A stretch of DNA of 64,000 nucleotides, taken from Blasia pusilla (lineage: Eukaryota; Marchantiophyta; Marchantiopsida; Blasiales). The notes below the pieces were generated by a model, which had not been told where the DNA came from, did not search any database, and was given only the letters and a program-made list of their open reading frames with translations. Both the position numbers and the translations under genes were made by a program. Location: contig CM114275.1 in assembly GCA_050084515.1 (NCBI GenBank), forward strand, positions 18,786,001 through 18,850,000. The letters are read 5' to 3'. This document shows positions 50,091-62,500 of this stretch, in pieces (position 1 is the first letter of the stretch; each line of letters begins with the position of its first letter).

Positions 50091-53000
50091 TAAGCGGATT
50101 GCGGAGTTTCCGAATAAGTGTAAGGAATATATTTGTCGTCCAAAGTTTTAATTTTTATATTTTTTTCCTTCTGGAAAGATGTTTTGATATAAATTTTTAT
50201 TTCATTTCCCAAAAAATAATGACTTCTATGAGAAACAATGTCTCCATTTTGGAATATCACGTAAATAATAGAATATAAGTCCGTTCATGACCATGAAAAT
50301 CTAATTAGGAACACTTTTTTGAAAAAAACCTTTATCATCTCTCATAGTTTTGAAAATTAATTCTTCCAATTCCTGTTCTCCAAAATAGAAGTTAAATATC
50401 CGTCCCAACCAAACCTTTATTTTCTTAAAAACCTTTACTTTATGAAACAACATTCGTAGAAAGTGGGGAAAAGAATTGGATTGGAGAAAACTTGAGAAAA
50501 TTTAAAAATTATACCATTAATCCAAAGAGGAAATCAACCACAATGGAGAGACTTGAAAAAATATGTAGAAAAATTCAAGATAAAGAAAAATAAATTAAGT
50601 ACTGATCTTATGTGCAAAGAGTCCTTATAGGAAAGAAGCTAGCACAAATAATAGTATGATAAGGTTTGGAAGTTATATGGTTTGTAGTCTCTCTTCTCTT
50701 GAATGAGATTATTTCAACTTTTGGAAATGACTTCTATATTCTAAAATGACGTTTTCTCAAGTGCACCTATATGTATTGGTTTTAAAATTTCAAAACTAGT
50801 AACGGTAGTTTGTCATCCAATTGTCAATTTTCATCGGTAAGGCCTCTTCCATAATTTTCCAAATTTTAATCCTTTCATTAAAAAAATCATAAATTTTAAT
50901 TGCACTAGTTATTAAACTAGTGAAGATAATTTAGGACTTGGTCATGACATAGAAACTCAATCAAAATCTTTTTTGATTCTTTCATTCTATTCTATTATGA
51001 TGTAACTATTTTAGTGCTTCCCAAAAAAACTGCCAAAATACTATTAATAAATATGTACTTATCCTACTTTTTTAAACAAATTCAAAGTCTCGAAGTTATA
51101 GATGTTTGTAGATTTGAATTTATGACTTTATGCCCTTTGCATGCAATAGATCCACAATAATACGCCTTTTAGAAATTATAAATTATCATGGTGATAAGGG
51201 ACATGGGATACTTGACATTATTACTTGTTCCCTCTTTCCTATAGGCAATTAAATTGGATTTTTTTAATGTAAAAGACATCACTCACTGATAGAAAAAGGA
51301 AACATACACTTCTTTTAGTTTATATATATAGACACACACACAACTAAAACCATGGGAATAGTGTAGAGTTTATTGTTATTACTATTTATCCCATAATGAT
51401 GAATATACAAAGGTTTGAGATTCTAAATTTTGGCTTTGCTTCCTACACCTTATGTACAAGAGGAAACAATTAACTATGGTCGTTGATATAGAATATATGG
51501 GAATAGCGCTCCCCAATATTTCCAAACTCTTATATAAATACAATAATTCTATTTGTGAGTGTTTTTCATTCGTCACGTTTCATTTAAAAATATTTAGATA
51601 TATTTTGGACTGGATGGACTAGTAGAATACTAAAAAAAAAGTCTAAGAGTCTAAATTAAAACAAAACATCGAAAGTTCCATACTTCTACCCCTTAGAGAA
51701 AAAGAAATCCAAAAGTACATATGATTTTGGGAGGTAGAAAAGAAATCATATTTGAGCGGGAACAAATAACCTTATATTCAATATAAATTAGGATTTCCAA
51801 TACAACAGCAACTTGGCAAGTGATCCTTAATAATTTTCTATCGGTCCCTTTTTCCAAATTTTCAACCATTTTAGTCATAGATTTGTAAGAATATTTCACA
51901 TTTGAAAATTTTCAAATTTTTGGGAATAATGTGATAAAAATGAATCTTCTTATTTCACAAGTCCAACATGCTCAAATTTAGATCATGTTATTCATACGTG
52001 AGGTGCCAAATGGACCATAATGCTACCCTTATCTAATTTGAATCATTGATAGCCAAGTGGAAAATGGGAGGAATATTAAGTAGTGCTATGAAACTCAATC
52101 ATAAGTCCTTAGAATTCAATAGAGTGACCCATATTAATTATAAAAAAATTATAAAAAATAATGGGAATGAAGATTGATGTTTTGGGGCTCAATTCGAAAC
52201 ACCAGTATCAATTCTCTACAAGGCACTAAGCTCGGCTCACGTCATGTGGTTGTCCTCCTCCACATTCAAGTTATGCAAATAATGATATTAGTCGTGCACG
52301 ACAAGTGTTGTAGAATAGGAAAGAGCAACCACCTCTAATTCCTTCTCTTTATAGTTATGGTAGGCTATTATAATAAGGCTCCACATAGGTCACCATAGGT
52401 GTCTTGTATATTACTCCCTTGAACATCGATCTTGTGTTATATTGAAGCTTGTGCTTAGCAAGTCACACTCTCCTTACTAAACTTCATCCAAACACACTCA
52501 TATTAGCCACATTTATGGTCAATCAATCTCGTGTCTCGGGTCATCCATCAAACTCAATAGATCTAGATGTGATCAACCAGCGACCTAATCCCCCACTCCC
52601 CAATAGAAGCAAGTCATTCATGACATGGGAAAAACCTCTTTCATTTTCGAGGGGCTTGAAATAACGCTAGAGCGTCTAATGGACTTGGTGGGTTAGGTAT
52701 CTAATGAACCTAGAACAAGTCTCAAATGAATATCCATATGCTAAATTTAATATCAAAGCTCTATGTTAAGGTCCAAGGTTGGGGTCCAAAATTGAACTAC
52801 TTGGACTTGGGGCAGTATCAACATCTCAAAGCATCTTATGTCTTTGGTTCAACCCTCATGGTTCCTAAGATGGGATTTAGGTCTTAAACTCCCTTGAAGA
52901 CCCTCCCTCTTATATAAAGTTTGAGAGAACTTCACCACCTATGTTTATCCAAAGAATTCTTCTTGGGCCACTCCTTGTGGCCCTCAACCCAAACTACCAT

Positions 53001-56000
53001 TCTCATATTTTTGGGCCCATTTCAAAAAAAAATTCCTATATGTGAGTCCAAATATTTGATGCTTAGAAACACATTTCTCGAAAAAATTCCAGTGCCATCT
53101 TCTTCACCCCAAACACTTATTGCATCAGTTTTTATGACCTCAAATATGGAGAATCCCCAAATGTTGAGTCAAGTTTCAACCTAGATTGTAGTCTCCTTGG
53201 AGTGGAACTCTTATACAAATTGAGCTCTACTCAAGTTCCATATGGAGTTTGATCATGCTTTTCTACATCAAAACCATCATTGTTCGAGACGCTCATTAAG
53301 GCTTGAATCTCACTTTTATAACTCATGTCTTACTCAGAAGATTTCGACACGTTTCCATCATAGGGTGTGCCCACTAGAGTTTTGATACTACGCCTTGACG
53401 CACATTTGGTTATGAGAATGGCCACAATAGAGTTGTACAACCACCTTACAAGTAGCCCTAATAAAACATAAATCTTTAATGCAAGTTAAAATACGTCTTG
53501 GTAGTAAAAAACATAAGCAACGTAGGAAGGACTTGCATATCTATAAAATTGCGCCTCAATAAAAGATGTGGGCTAGAATCATCGTCATGCAGAACCTTTC
53601 CAATTAGAGACTCTACAATGATCCTTATTGTAGTTTATAAAACCCTCTCTAATATCAACCCCCTAAATCTCCCCATCCAACTTGGTAAAATAAGGCATTT
53701 TGCAAGGACTGTTAAATGCTCAACCGTAAATTTTTTCCCAATAAGTCTGAGGCTCAAATGCAAATGCTAGTGGATGTCCGAGAAGTGAGCCATGCTTATA
53801 GTTCAAAGGAGGATTAACCTTAGTAGAATTTCTTAGGTGGAGCCAAAACTAGCTAGTCATAGGACTTTGGAGGTAGTGAGTTGAGATTGGGGGAGAGGGA
53901 AGAAATCTTTGAAGATAGTTTTTAGCTGAGGGCCGGGTAAGTGGCTCGAGGATCAAGATTAGTCAAGACGGGCGGTGATGCCATATGACTAGTCATGAAA
54001 CATAGTTGGTAATATGACCAATTGCAAAACGTGAAGGCAAGAGCCACTAAAGATAGTTAGGCAATGGATGAGACACATAGAACATGAGGAACGAGCAAGA
54101 TGAGGAAGAAAATCCTAAACTAGCCAAATGCGAAGTTGGGGGTCATAATCCACATTCAAGGTCCAAAGCCAAAACTCAAGCCAAAAGAATTAGTAATGAT
54201 GGATACTTAAGATGGATGGGGGGACCAAAAACTTCAAGAAGTACCTATAGGGGGGAAAAATCTCCCTCCCTACTTGCTCATTACTTGGAATAGGTATTTG
54301 ACCACATTTCGTGTTTGGCCACATTTCAGGTTGTGAGTTAGGATACCATTCAAGATACACCTTGAGGATAGCCCTCGCGCTCAAGCTTGAATGGGAGAAG
54401 GAAGAAAATAGGTCAAGAATCAAGGACCAGACTCCATTGGGAGACCATATGCCCTTTGTGTGACTTAACACTTGAGATGCACCACTATATGTTTCTTTTT
54501 CTCTACTTGGCGTCACGCATGATGAGTTGAGTTTCAAGCCCAACCTCAATCTTTTGCTTGCAAGGGTTATTAAGGGAGTCTCTTCATGGGTCTAGAAAAG
54601 GGGAGTCGAAGAGAGGCTCTATAATGCAAGACAAAAAAGAGGTAGTGAAGGGAGTGTTAGGGATGCATTCTAAGACTTAGTTCAAATTCGCAAACTATAG
54701 CTATGCAACATAACTTGCTTCTTGTCATTCTTGGAACAAACATTACAAATCAAGGTTGATGTGTGCAAATTTTCTTATTTCGTGATTATGGTTTCATAAT
54801 TTTATATTCCGTATAAAAGTAGGCTATATATATAGACCGTAAAGTTATAGCTAAGATAAAATTACATCGTGGAATTTCTAGAGGTTTATTTTGAGAGATC
54901 AAATTAATGAGAAATTTTCGTAAGTAAACATGGAAGGAAGTGCATTTCTCTATTCCCAAATTAGGCCAATATTTTTACAAGAGAAGTGAATATTTGGAGG
55001 GAACTTTAATCGGAGGAAAATCCTTGCCATAGCAAATTTATGACCAAGTGGTCATTTCATATTCCACTAGAAAAACACAACTATTTACAATGTTCACACA
55101 AGCTTTGCCATAAATATCAAGAGATCTTCCATGCACCTTCATCTGTGTATCCAAGTTTTCTTGCTTACAACATTAATTAAAATTTCTTTGATTTCAAATC
55201 CCACTCATGAGATTCAAACTCATAAACAAGAAAGATAAGAATAAAGACTCAATTGTAATTAGTAAATAAACTTCTTGAGCTTGAAAAATATAGTTTTGCA
55301 TTAAGTATGTGGATTTAAATATTCAACATTCAAGAGAAGTTAGAGAACATATGGAATTTTATCAAGAACCTCTATTATTTCAATGTGTTGGCTAGGTTGT
55401 TAATGAGAACATAGCCTACACATAGAAATTCATGGGAGGCTTAGTTCTAGATAAAACTCCATTGTTAAAGATGGTACCGTAATGTTAATATTTGGAATTT
55501 AGTGATCTTAGGAGCAAAGATATATTGTGGATATGCATATGACTGTTTTGAGGAGGGATTTACAAATGCAATGAGACTAGTGGCTATCTTCATTCCCTTA
55601 TGAAACATTTCGCGATTATGTTGCATAATACACATATTTATTGGAGAACATTATTGCACTATCACAAGAAATAATAACATAATAGGAGAAAGAGCTTATA
55701 AAGTAAACCTTATTCCGATCTCAATTATTAATTTCTTAAAATTATTTTTGTGGGTGAAAGCACACAAGCCCCTAAAGAAGGAAAGTCCAACTCAACTTAC
55801 ATTCACTCTAACAATGCTAGAAGTACGAAAAGCAAATAAAAGAGCACACCCAAGTTATCAAGAATTTTTTCATTAGACTACTTGAAATGGGATTGTTATC
55901 TCATCCCATTTTCAACAACATTTGACCAAGCCAAATGACTTGTTGACACTACCATAAAGATAAAAGAAAACATTAACAATGTTGTAATTTGATGAAGCTT

Positions 56001-56450
56001 GAGGGAGAGGTTATTTAAGAAAGCTAGTCAAAACCACCTTCACTAGTTAAAGTACCAAGCTCTATTACATAAATTAAGTGGGAACCCTAAATTCACCGTC
56101 CCGTTCGACCACAGTCACCACTAATCTAGTTTTATCTTTGGCCCAAACTTTATCCAAGTCATCCCATCCTAGGGTAGATATTGCTAAACGCACTTAAAAT
56201 CAAGATGAATAGTCTTTGAAGTTAGATCTTTCCAAATAGGTGAATAATGAAAATGGAAACAATAATCAATCATGATGCACGATTGTAATAGGGGAAAATG
56301 GTAAATCCTTTACACAATCTCAAGTTACATGTGGACATGTTTTGAAAAGGGTTTAGCCTATTAACATCTCCACCTTGAGTTGTGCCACCTCAACCTTCCA
56401 CTCCTCATCGAAGTTTCATTTGATGTGATTTGGAATTAACTTTCCCAATT
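50091..56450. other. AT-rich gene desert
   Basis: No gene recognised. The most balanced composition is at 52.2-54.6 kb, where short open frames (52449-52664, 52921-53184, 53498-53770 plus, 54190-54549 minus) lack motifs and may be old transposon remains. The rest has long A/T runs. Confidence 0.6.
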
Positions 56451-56530
56451 AACATAAACTCACTTCCTTCCACCAGAGAAATTAAATTGACGAATTTAAT
56501 TTCTCTGGTGGAAGGAAGTGAGTTTACGTT
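56451..56530. repeat. 38-bp-arm near-perfect inverted repeat
   Basis: Arms 56451-56488 and 56493-56530 are complementary with one mismatch, separated by a four-base GACG loop. The right arm overlaps the first unit of a 41-bp tandem array, so the inverted arm is an extra copy of that unit in reverse orientation. Confidence 0.93.
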
Positions 56531-56611
56531 ACGAGCTTAATTTCTCCGGTGGAAGGAAGTGAGTTTACGTTACGAACTTAATTTCTCCGGTGGAAGGAAG
56601 TGAGTTTATGT
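56498..56611 (+). repeat. 41-bp tandem array, nearly three copies
   Basis: Units start at 56498, 56539 and 56580, each reading AATTTCTC[T/C]GGTGGAAGGA then AGTGAGTTTACGTTACGA. The third unit is shorter and diverges after GTTTATGTTA. Confidence 0.93.
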
Positions 56612-57804
56612 TAAGCGACGAAAGAGGTAAACGTAATGAACTCTTTCTTCATGATCGATAACGATGTGATGAGGAGACTTCGTTATCCGGAACTCCAGAT
56701 ACGACCATGCGACAATAAGTCGAGCTGGACTTCGCTATAAAGTGAGCGCGACAAGATCGCTACTTCCGTGCAAACGAGTAGTATGGTTTGAAGAAAGAAG
56801 AAAGAAAGAACAGCACCCCAATCCCAATGGCGATCTCGTGAGGTTCTCTTCTCCACTGGTGCGAGCGCCTGCAGTTCGATCTGCGAGGGGTCGCAAGACG
56901 TGGGCCTTCAGAGCCCGCTGGTACCTTTAAAGACGCGACCATTCGTGGGCAGTAAACCGTCTCTTCACATGTCATTTCATTTCGTCTCGTCTCGTCTCGT
57001 CTCGTCTAAGCGGATGCAAGCTAATCTAATCTCGTGGTATGGAACGTGGGCCTGACCGGAAGTCGCGAGAATCCGTAAGGAAGCGTTAAGTCGTCCAGTC
57101 GTGTACTCCTGATGGTCTATATTGGGAAGTGACTTCTATGAGTTTCTTATACGAACTTTGTACTTTGCCGTTGCGTGAATGTCCGGTGTATCTATTGAGT
57201 ATGGGTCAGAGACCGCGTGCGTATGGAGAGGTTCGCTTTATGTTCGGTTTTTTTTGGCGATGGACGTGAGGGTCGTTCAGTCATTTCGAGGGTTTGTGGA
57301 GCTTTGTCGTGGGGGAGACAAAATCTAGTACAAACCGGAGTCAGTTTTTGTTTTTTTCTCTTACAAAATTGGATCATGGATAGAAGAACAAAAAACTTGT
57401 GAGAAAAGCTACTTTAGTGGGGAAGATCTGACCTTATCATAAACAATGTCGACATCGAAGACATGGAAGAAAAAACATGTCGAATTCTTTCCGGTGGTTA
57501 ATGAGAGGAAAAATATGTGGGATAAAAAAAAGTAGACTTTCTAAAATTCCTCCGCGAGTATTCCATTTCAACTCGAAACTAACTCAACCGTCGGAACTCG
57601 CTAGAAAATGCAACCCTCCTTAATAGGACCACTCAAAGCTGTCTCCCCCTAATGAGTCCAATCAAAGCTGTGGCCGGTCCGAACTCCGTCGATGTCGGGG
57701 GAGGAGAATGTGTTGAAGGAGGGACTGCGGATACGGGGATAGCCGTCAGGGCAGACAGCAGCCTCCTGAGGTTTGCCGTGGGCTTATCCCCTTGGAAGCC
57801 CTAT

Positions 57805-57842
57805 GATGGATGGTGAGCACGAGCGGGTGCTCACCATCCATC
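57805..57842. repeat. 16-bp-arm perfect hairpin
   Basis: GATGGATGGTGAGCAC (57805-57820) is followed after a six-base loop by its exact complement (57827-57842). Confidence 0.95.
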
Positions 57843-57862
57843 CTTCGGTCGTCCGATTGATG

Positions 57863-57895
57863 TCGTAGGACGTCGCAAGGAGCGACGTCCTACGA
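57863..57895. repeat. 14-bp-arm perfect hairpin
   Basis: TCGTAGGACGTCGC (57863-57876), loop AAGGA, then the exact complement (57882-57895). It begins 20 bp after the preceding hairpin. Confidence 0.95.
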
Positions 57896-58660
57896 TGCAG
57901 GAGCCGGTGCGGGGGTTCCGTGAACTTTCATGAAGTCGGTTTCGTAGCCGTGCGACTTGTGTTCGTCTGGGGACTTGTTCGTTGCATTTTCTCTGGCGTT
58001 GGGATGCATTGCAGAAAGCTCCGTGCCCTTGCTTCGCGGAGTGAAAGTGAAAGTCCGCAGGGAAGCGGGAGGCGCAGTTGGCGAACTATATGCTGTGTTG
58101 ATGCCACCGAGCGGCGACAACCACCCGCGAGTCGTAGGATGTAGGTCCGGGTGGCCCCGGAGTGCCTTTCGGGAGACTTGTTCGACCGTATCACCAACAC
58201 TTATCTCGCACACGGCCTCGCGATGGGAAGTGGTACAGGGACATGGACTTAATGACGTTGTGATGCGGACCGTGTCCTTATCCTTGGCAACAACCTTCCT
58301 CGCTCCCTCGACCTACGGCCCCGTTATGATTCCCCTGCCGCCTCCCTTCGCCGGTACAGTTCGTACCCCATGAAAGTCCTGGCGCTGAGCTGAGCCGACC
58401 CGAGCGGCGCGGCGTGGCTCAGGGAGGGCCGGGCAGCGCAAGGCAGGGCTGTGCGGAAGCGAAGGCTGCGTGTGGGGCCGGGATCCTTAAAGCAAAGGCA
58501 CGGAGAGAAAGCGAAGGCAGGGCGAGAAGGGGAGGAGGGAGAGAACGGCCCTCCTGCTCTCCCGGATGGGTCCACGGATGCCGCTGAGCGCGTCCAGCCG
58601 TCTCCACCAACGCCCTCGAGTGAATCAGAGTCAAAAAGTCGGCGAGCTTTCGCCGTCGCA

Positions 58661-58667
58661 TATAAAT
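58661..58667 (+). promoter_or_regulatory. TATA-like box
   Basis: TATAAAT lies within GC-rich DNA (CGCATATAAATGCGAG). It is about 190 bp upstream of the ATG at 58854, a plausible distance for a plant promoter and 5' UTR. Orientation fits a rightward gene. Confidence 0.45.
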
Positions 58668-58853
58668 GCGAGCACCCGAGGGCGTCAGCTGGGGCGGGGG
58701 TGATTCTTTGATTCTTCATAAAGTTGCGCGACGGATAGAGATCGTCTTCAGGAGCGGAGAGGAGCGGCACGGAGATCTGGAGCGGGACCCCACTGCCTCC
58801 CACTAACCTGGACCTGGACAAGCTGGGCAGCTCTCGCGACTGCGGAGACGAAA

Positions 58854-59307
58854 ATGGGCGGTGAACACGAGGCCCAAAAGCTGAATCTCATCCAACTACC
58901 GAATCAAGTGAGTCCCGAGATGTCCTCACTTCGCATCCTTTTTTTCGAATCGACTCGAACATCGGAATACAAACTACTCTGATGTGTAGGGTGACAAAGG
59001 CATCTGAGAGCTGAGAAGAACTACCAACTGAAAAGACCCATTCCAATTCCGAGGCGCTGACTGTCTGCTGCTGCGGTCAGGAATCGGGACGTGATTCTGG
59101 ACTGCCTAGTTCGACGACATATGAGGCTTGCTGAGCTTGACACCACCCACTACTCGTAGCAGACACACAGACTTACAGACGTCCGTGGAGCACTTTACCG
59201 ACCCAACAACCTCGATCAGAGATAACTCACGTCGGTTCCGAGAGTTGCCCATTGATGTTTGGATATTCCCAGACATTATCCACTCCAGTCCACGTAACCG
59301 TGAATGA
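58854..59307 (+). CDS. Possible small two-exon gene, unknown product
   Basis: An ATG in good context (AAAATGGGCGG) opens 18 codons (MGGEHEAQKLNLIQLPNQ) ending exactly at a strong donor, GTGAGT, at 58908. The best acceptor I can join in phase is TTACAG at 59173-59178. It is followed by 42 codons (TSVEHFTDPT at the start, SSPRNRE at the end) to a TGA at 59307, giving 60 residues. A TATA-like box lies upstream. The product has no recognised family, and the second exon's open length could arise by chance. It would be convergent with the LRR gene, whose coding end is 292 bp away. A longer gene with other exons inside the LRR locus is also possible. Confidence 0.25.
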
Positions 59308-59598
59308 GTGCCTCGTGAATCGCAAAGTGACTGTTGCCTCCTCTCCATTCCAACAGGGCATGATTATATCGGTGAGTGGGGTGGAAAACTTTCTTTTCCC
59401 ATCGAATTACAACCTCTATATGTCCATTTCTCGGAGAACCGCCTTAACCCTTAACAAAATCTCAGAGCGAAACAATGGCTCAACCTAGACTCTTCTATTA
59501 ATCTCCTCAAATCTACACCGTTTATATAAGTACACCTAGAGAAGTAAGAGTGAAGCATTTCATGCTTCTCAATCAGTATGGTTATGACAATATACAAT

Positions 59599-62500
59599 CT
59601 AAAAGTATATATTGACCTCCTTACCGTCATTCATCTCACTTACATGCTCTTTGGCTTCTGTTAGAGCCACCTGCCAATGAATGCACAACACTCGAGTCAT
59701 TCGTTATGGCCTTCAGTATCATTCCTGTAAAGTGTCCCGTGCAAGACAACTCGGCAAAGTGCACATTCAGGCCCACAGCAAACCACCAAGGACACACAGA
59801 ACGACGCAGAGACTGACCTGTCCGTATTTGGTGAAGAAGTTACTCGTCAGGTTTAAGGTGTTCACTGCAGCTTCTCCGTTCGCCTTTAGAGCCTGCGCCA
59901 AGGCAAATGCTCCCTTGTCCTGTTCGTGAACACGGTGTCTCCACGCAGTCAGTGGTCAGTCCGCTCAAAGGAAACTTGATTTCCAAAGCCAGATCTTGCC
60001 TGCCACATCTCGACGTCAGAGACCAGCGGCAGGGACGTATAATATCTGACCTACAGCGAGAGCAACACTGCTGAGCCCTCGGCTCCTGATCCATAGGCAG
60101 CGACTCCCAGTTCTTCGTACACTCATCTATCTGACGGTGTAAATGATAAAACAGCTTTGGATAGTTGAATCGCTCTTCTAGTGAACTTACCCTGATCTCA
60201 TTGAAACCCAAATCAAGGAATGTCAAAGTCTCATTCACCACTCGCAAACTGCGGGCGAACGCTGCTGCGCCCTGCACGTTCATTTCGAGGACACGAAAAG
60301 TGAGCGTCTTATCTATCAAATTTTTCCTACAACAAACAGCCATGACAACTCTCTATACGACGTATCACAGCTAGGCTTTCAGTATGAACGATAGGTGACC
60401 TTTCAGTTATTCATGCCTCAGTGGACACGACTCATCAAGAGCTCAGGTTATCAGTCCCTGGCTAAGTCAGTGAAAATGTGCGTCCCATCAACGAACGACA
60501 GTCACCCGGGGGCTTTCTTTTCATCATCGAGCGCACCATGTGACGGCTGCCGACTGTCGGGGCACACTAAGTCCAAGCTCGAGTAAACTAATCCCTGCCC
60601 TTCCATGATGCTCCCATTGGACGTTGCTTATCTGCCTCGCCAGCTTACACTGGAGGATCTTCTGGTGGTCTTCGATAAACAAAACTCAATTGGTATGGAC
60701 ATAGGCGGACACTTCAAAAATCTTCAATATACTATGTTCGCGTGAGCCCTAGTGAGTGTAGAAAACAGGACGACTCACATCATCGCCGAGTCCATTGGCC
60801 CTCAGATCCAGCGTAGAGATGGTTGAATTGTATTGAAGAGCTTCAGCAAAGTACTCTGCACCTTTCACACCTATCTGCCAATCAATTTCCACAGTCTAAA
60901 TAAGAAACCAGAAATTGTGGGAAGGTCAGCGATCCAGGTCAAAGAGCTTCACGAACTGAAGAAATCGACGCCAACAAGTGCAACTTCAGAAAGCTGATAC
61001 ACGAGATTCAATAACGTGGAAGACAAACCTGGCACCAGCCTAGTTTGAGGGTTTCGACATTGCCATGGAACTTGAGTGTTTCTGACAACACTTTCGCACC
61101 ATCAGGGCCAATAGGGTTGTAGCTGAATTCCAACTGCGATCACCACAAGACATGAAGGTGTGAAAAAATTGTCTAACTCAAAGAATGCCAGGCACGGTGT
61201 TTCTCTAGGAGAGACCAAAGCATCCTCAGAAATTGGGATAGCATTCAAGTGAAACTTTTAAGTCACTTACAGTGGTGATTGAAACGTTCTCCTTAAGAGA
61301 ATTGGCGATGTGGCTGGTTCCGATGGGACCGATGTTGTTTCCACCCTGAAGACGAAGGGGAAAAATTGGACAGTGACCATACTCCAAGTTAGTGAAACTT
61401 TTCACAACCCGTCACAACTTGAAGAATCACACATACTTCTGCAACCATCATCTCTTCTGCAACTATCTCAGATTTCTTCTTCGCCTCGTTGGTTGCCTTC
61501 AGTATGATAGTTGAAATTCTACGCTAACTTGTGTACGCCAGCCTCTGACAGCAGCTTGTTGCCAGTACCGTTCATTGGTGGAGTGATTGAGCGAGGTGGC
61601 ATTTTAGCAAGGCATGATCGAAACTCAGCCTTTCTGAGAATAACCAAATCTGAAGTATTTATTTTCAGAAAATAAAGCAACTCAAATTTGTAGTGTTTCC
61701 ATCAATGATTAGAGAGACCTCATTGATTAGACACACTCCATTGTAACTTTGATTCGTTTCTAGACAAGCCAAACCCATAAGACACAAAGGCCAGTGTGTA
61801 CCAAGTCTATCGTTGATATTGTCTTAGTGCGCTTTAGTGCATCCGCGATTTTTTCCGCACCCTGCAGACGAAGATGATAAAACGCAGCGTCAATGCAGAG
61901 ATCTGTAGTGCCAAGGGGACTCATAAGACTATATGAGACTCTGAAAGATCCAATTCTTCCTCTGGCATCCACTTTTCGTATCTTCAGAGCCTTTTTTGCT
62001 TTTACGAGCAAAGTTTGATCGCCTCATTTGCTAATCATATCGATCTATGACTCGAGAGAAGCACACCAAATTACTGTGTTGTCTACAGACAGGCAGGCAA
62101 AGCAGAGCAGTTCAGTTAGAGAACTTTTTTAAGAAATAGATCTTTTCTGAAATTCATAGTAATAATTACTGTGTATTGCACAAGTATGTTTGTATCAGTA
62201 TCCCAAAGAGAAAGAAGACACATGATTCTATGCTTGAAGGAACAGAATCTTGATTTTTCAAGAGCCTCCATGTTTGACAAAGAAATCGTTTTCCTCAAAG
62301 GTGTAACACAAAATGAAACTATAATACCTTGGGCATGGCATGACTTGTATACAATTATTATTATGTTGGAAAAGGATTCAAAGAAATCGTTTTCCTCAAA
62401 GGTGTAACACAAAATGAAACTATAATACCTTGGGCATGGCATGACTTGTATACAATTATTATTATGTTGGAAAAGGATTCAATCCAAGAGGAAAGGGAGA

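Larger units (their letters stand above)
56612..58650. other. GC-rich island upstream of the possible small gene
   Basis: A TATAAAG word at 56736-56742 could be a plus-strand promoter, but no gene follows that I can support. A pentanucleotide CGTCT tract of about five units lies at 56983-57007. Between 57.2 and 57.6 kb the DNA is mixed. From 57.65 kb it is GC-rich again, with two hairpins listed separately and overlapping open frames (57957-58373 plus, 58324-58821 minus) that show only Ser/Pro/Arg-rich composition. Confidence 0.4.
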
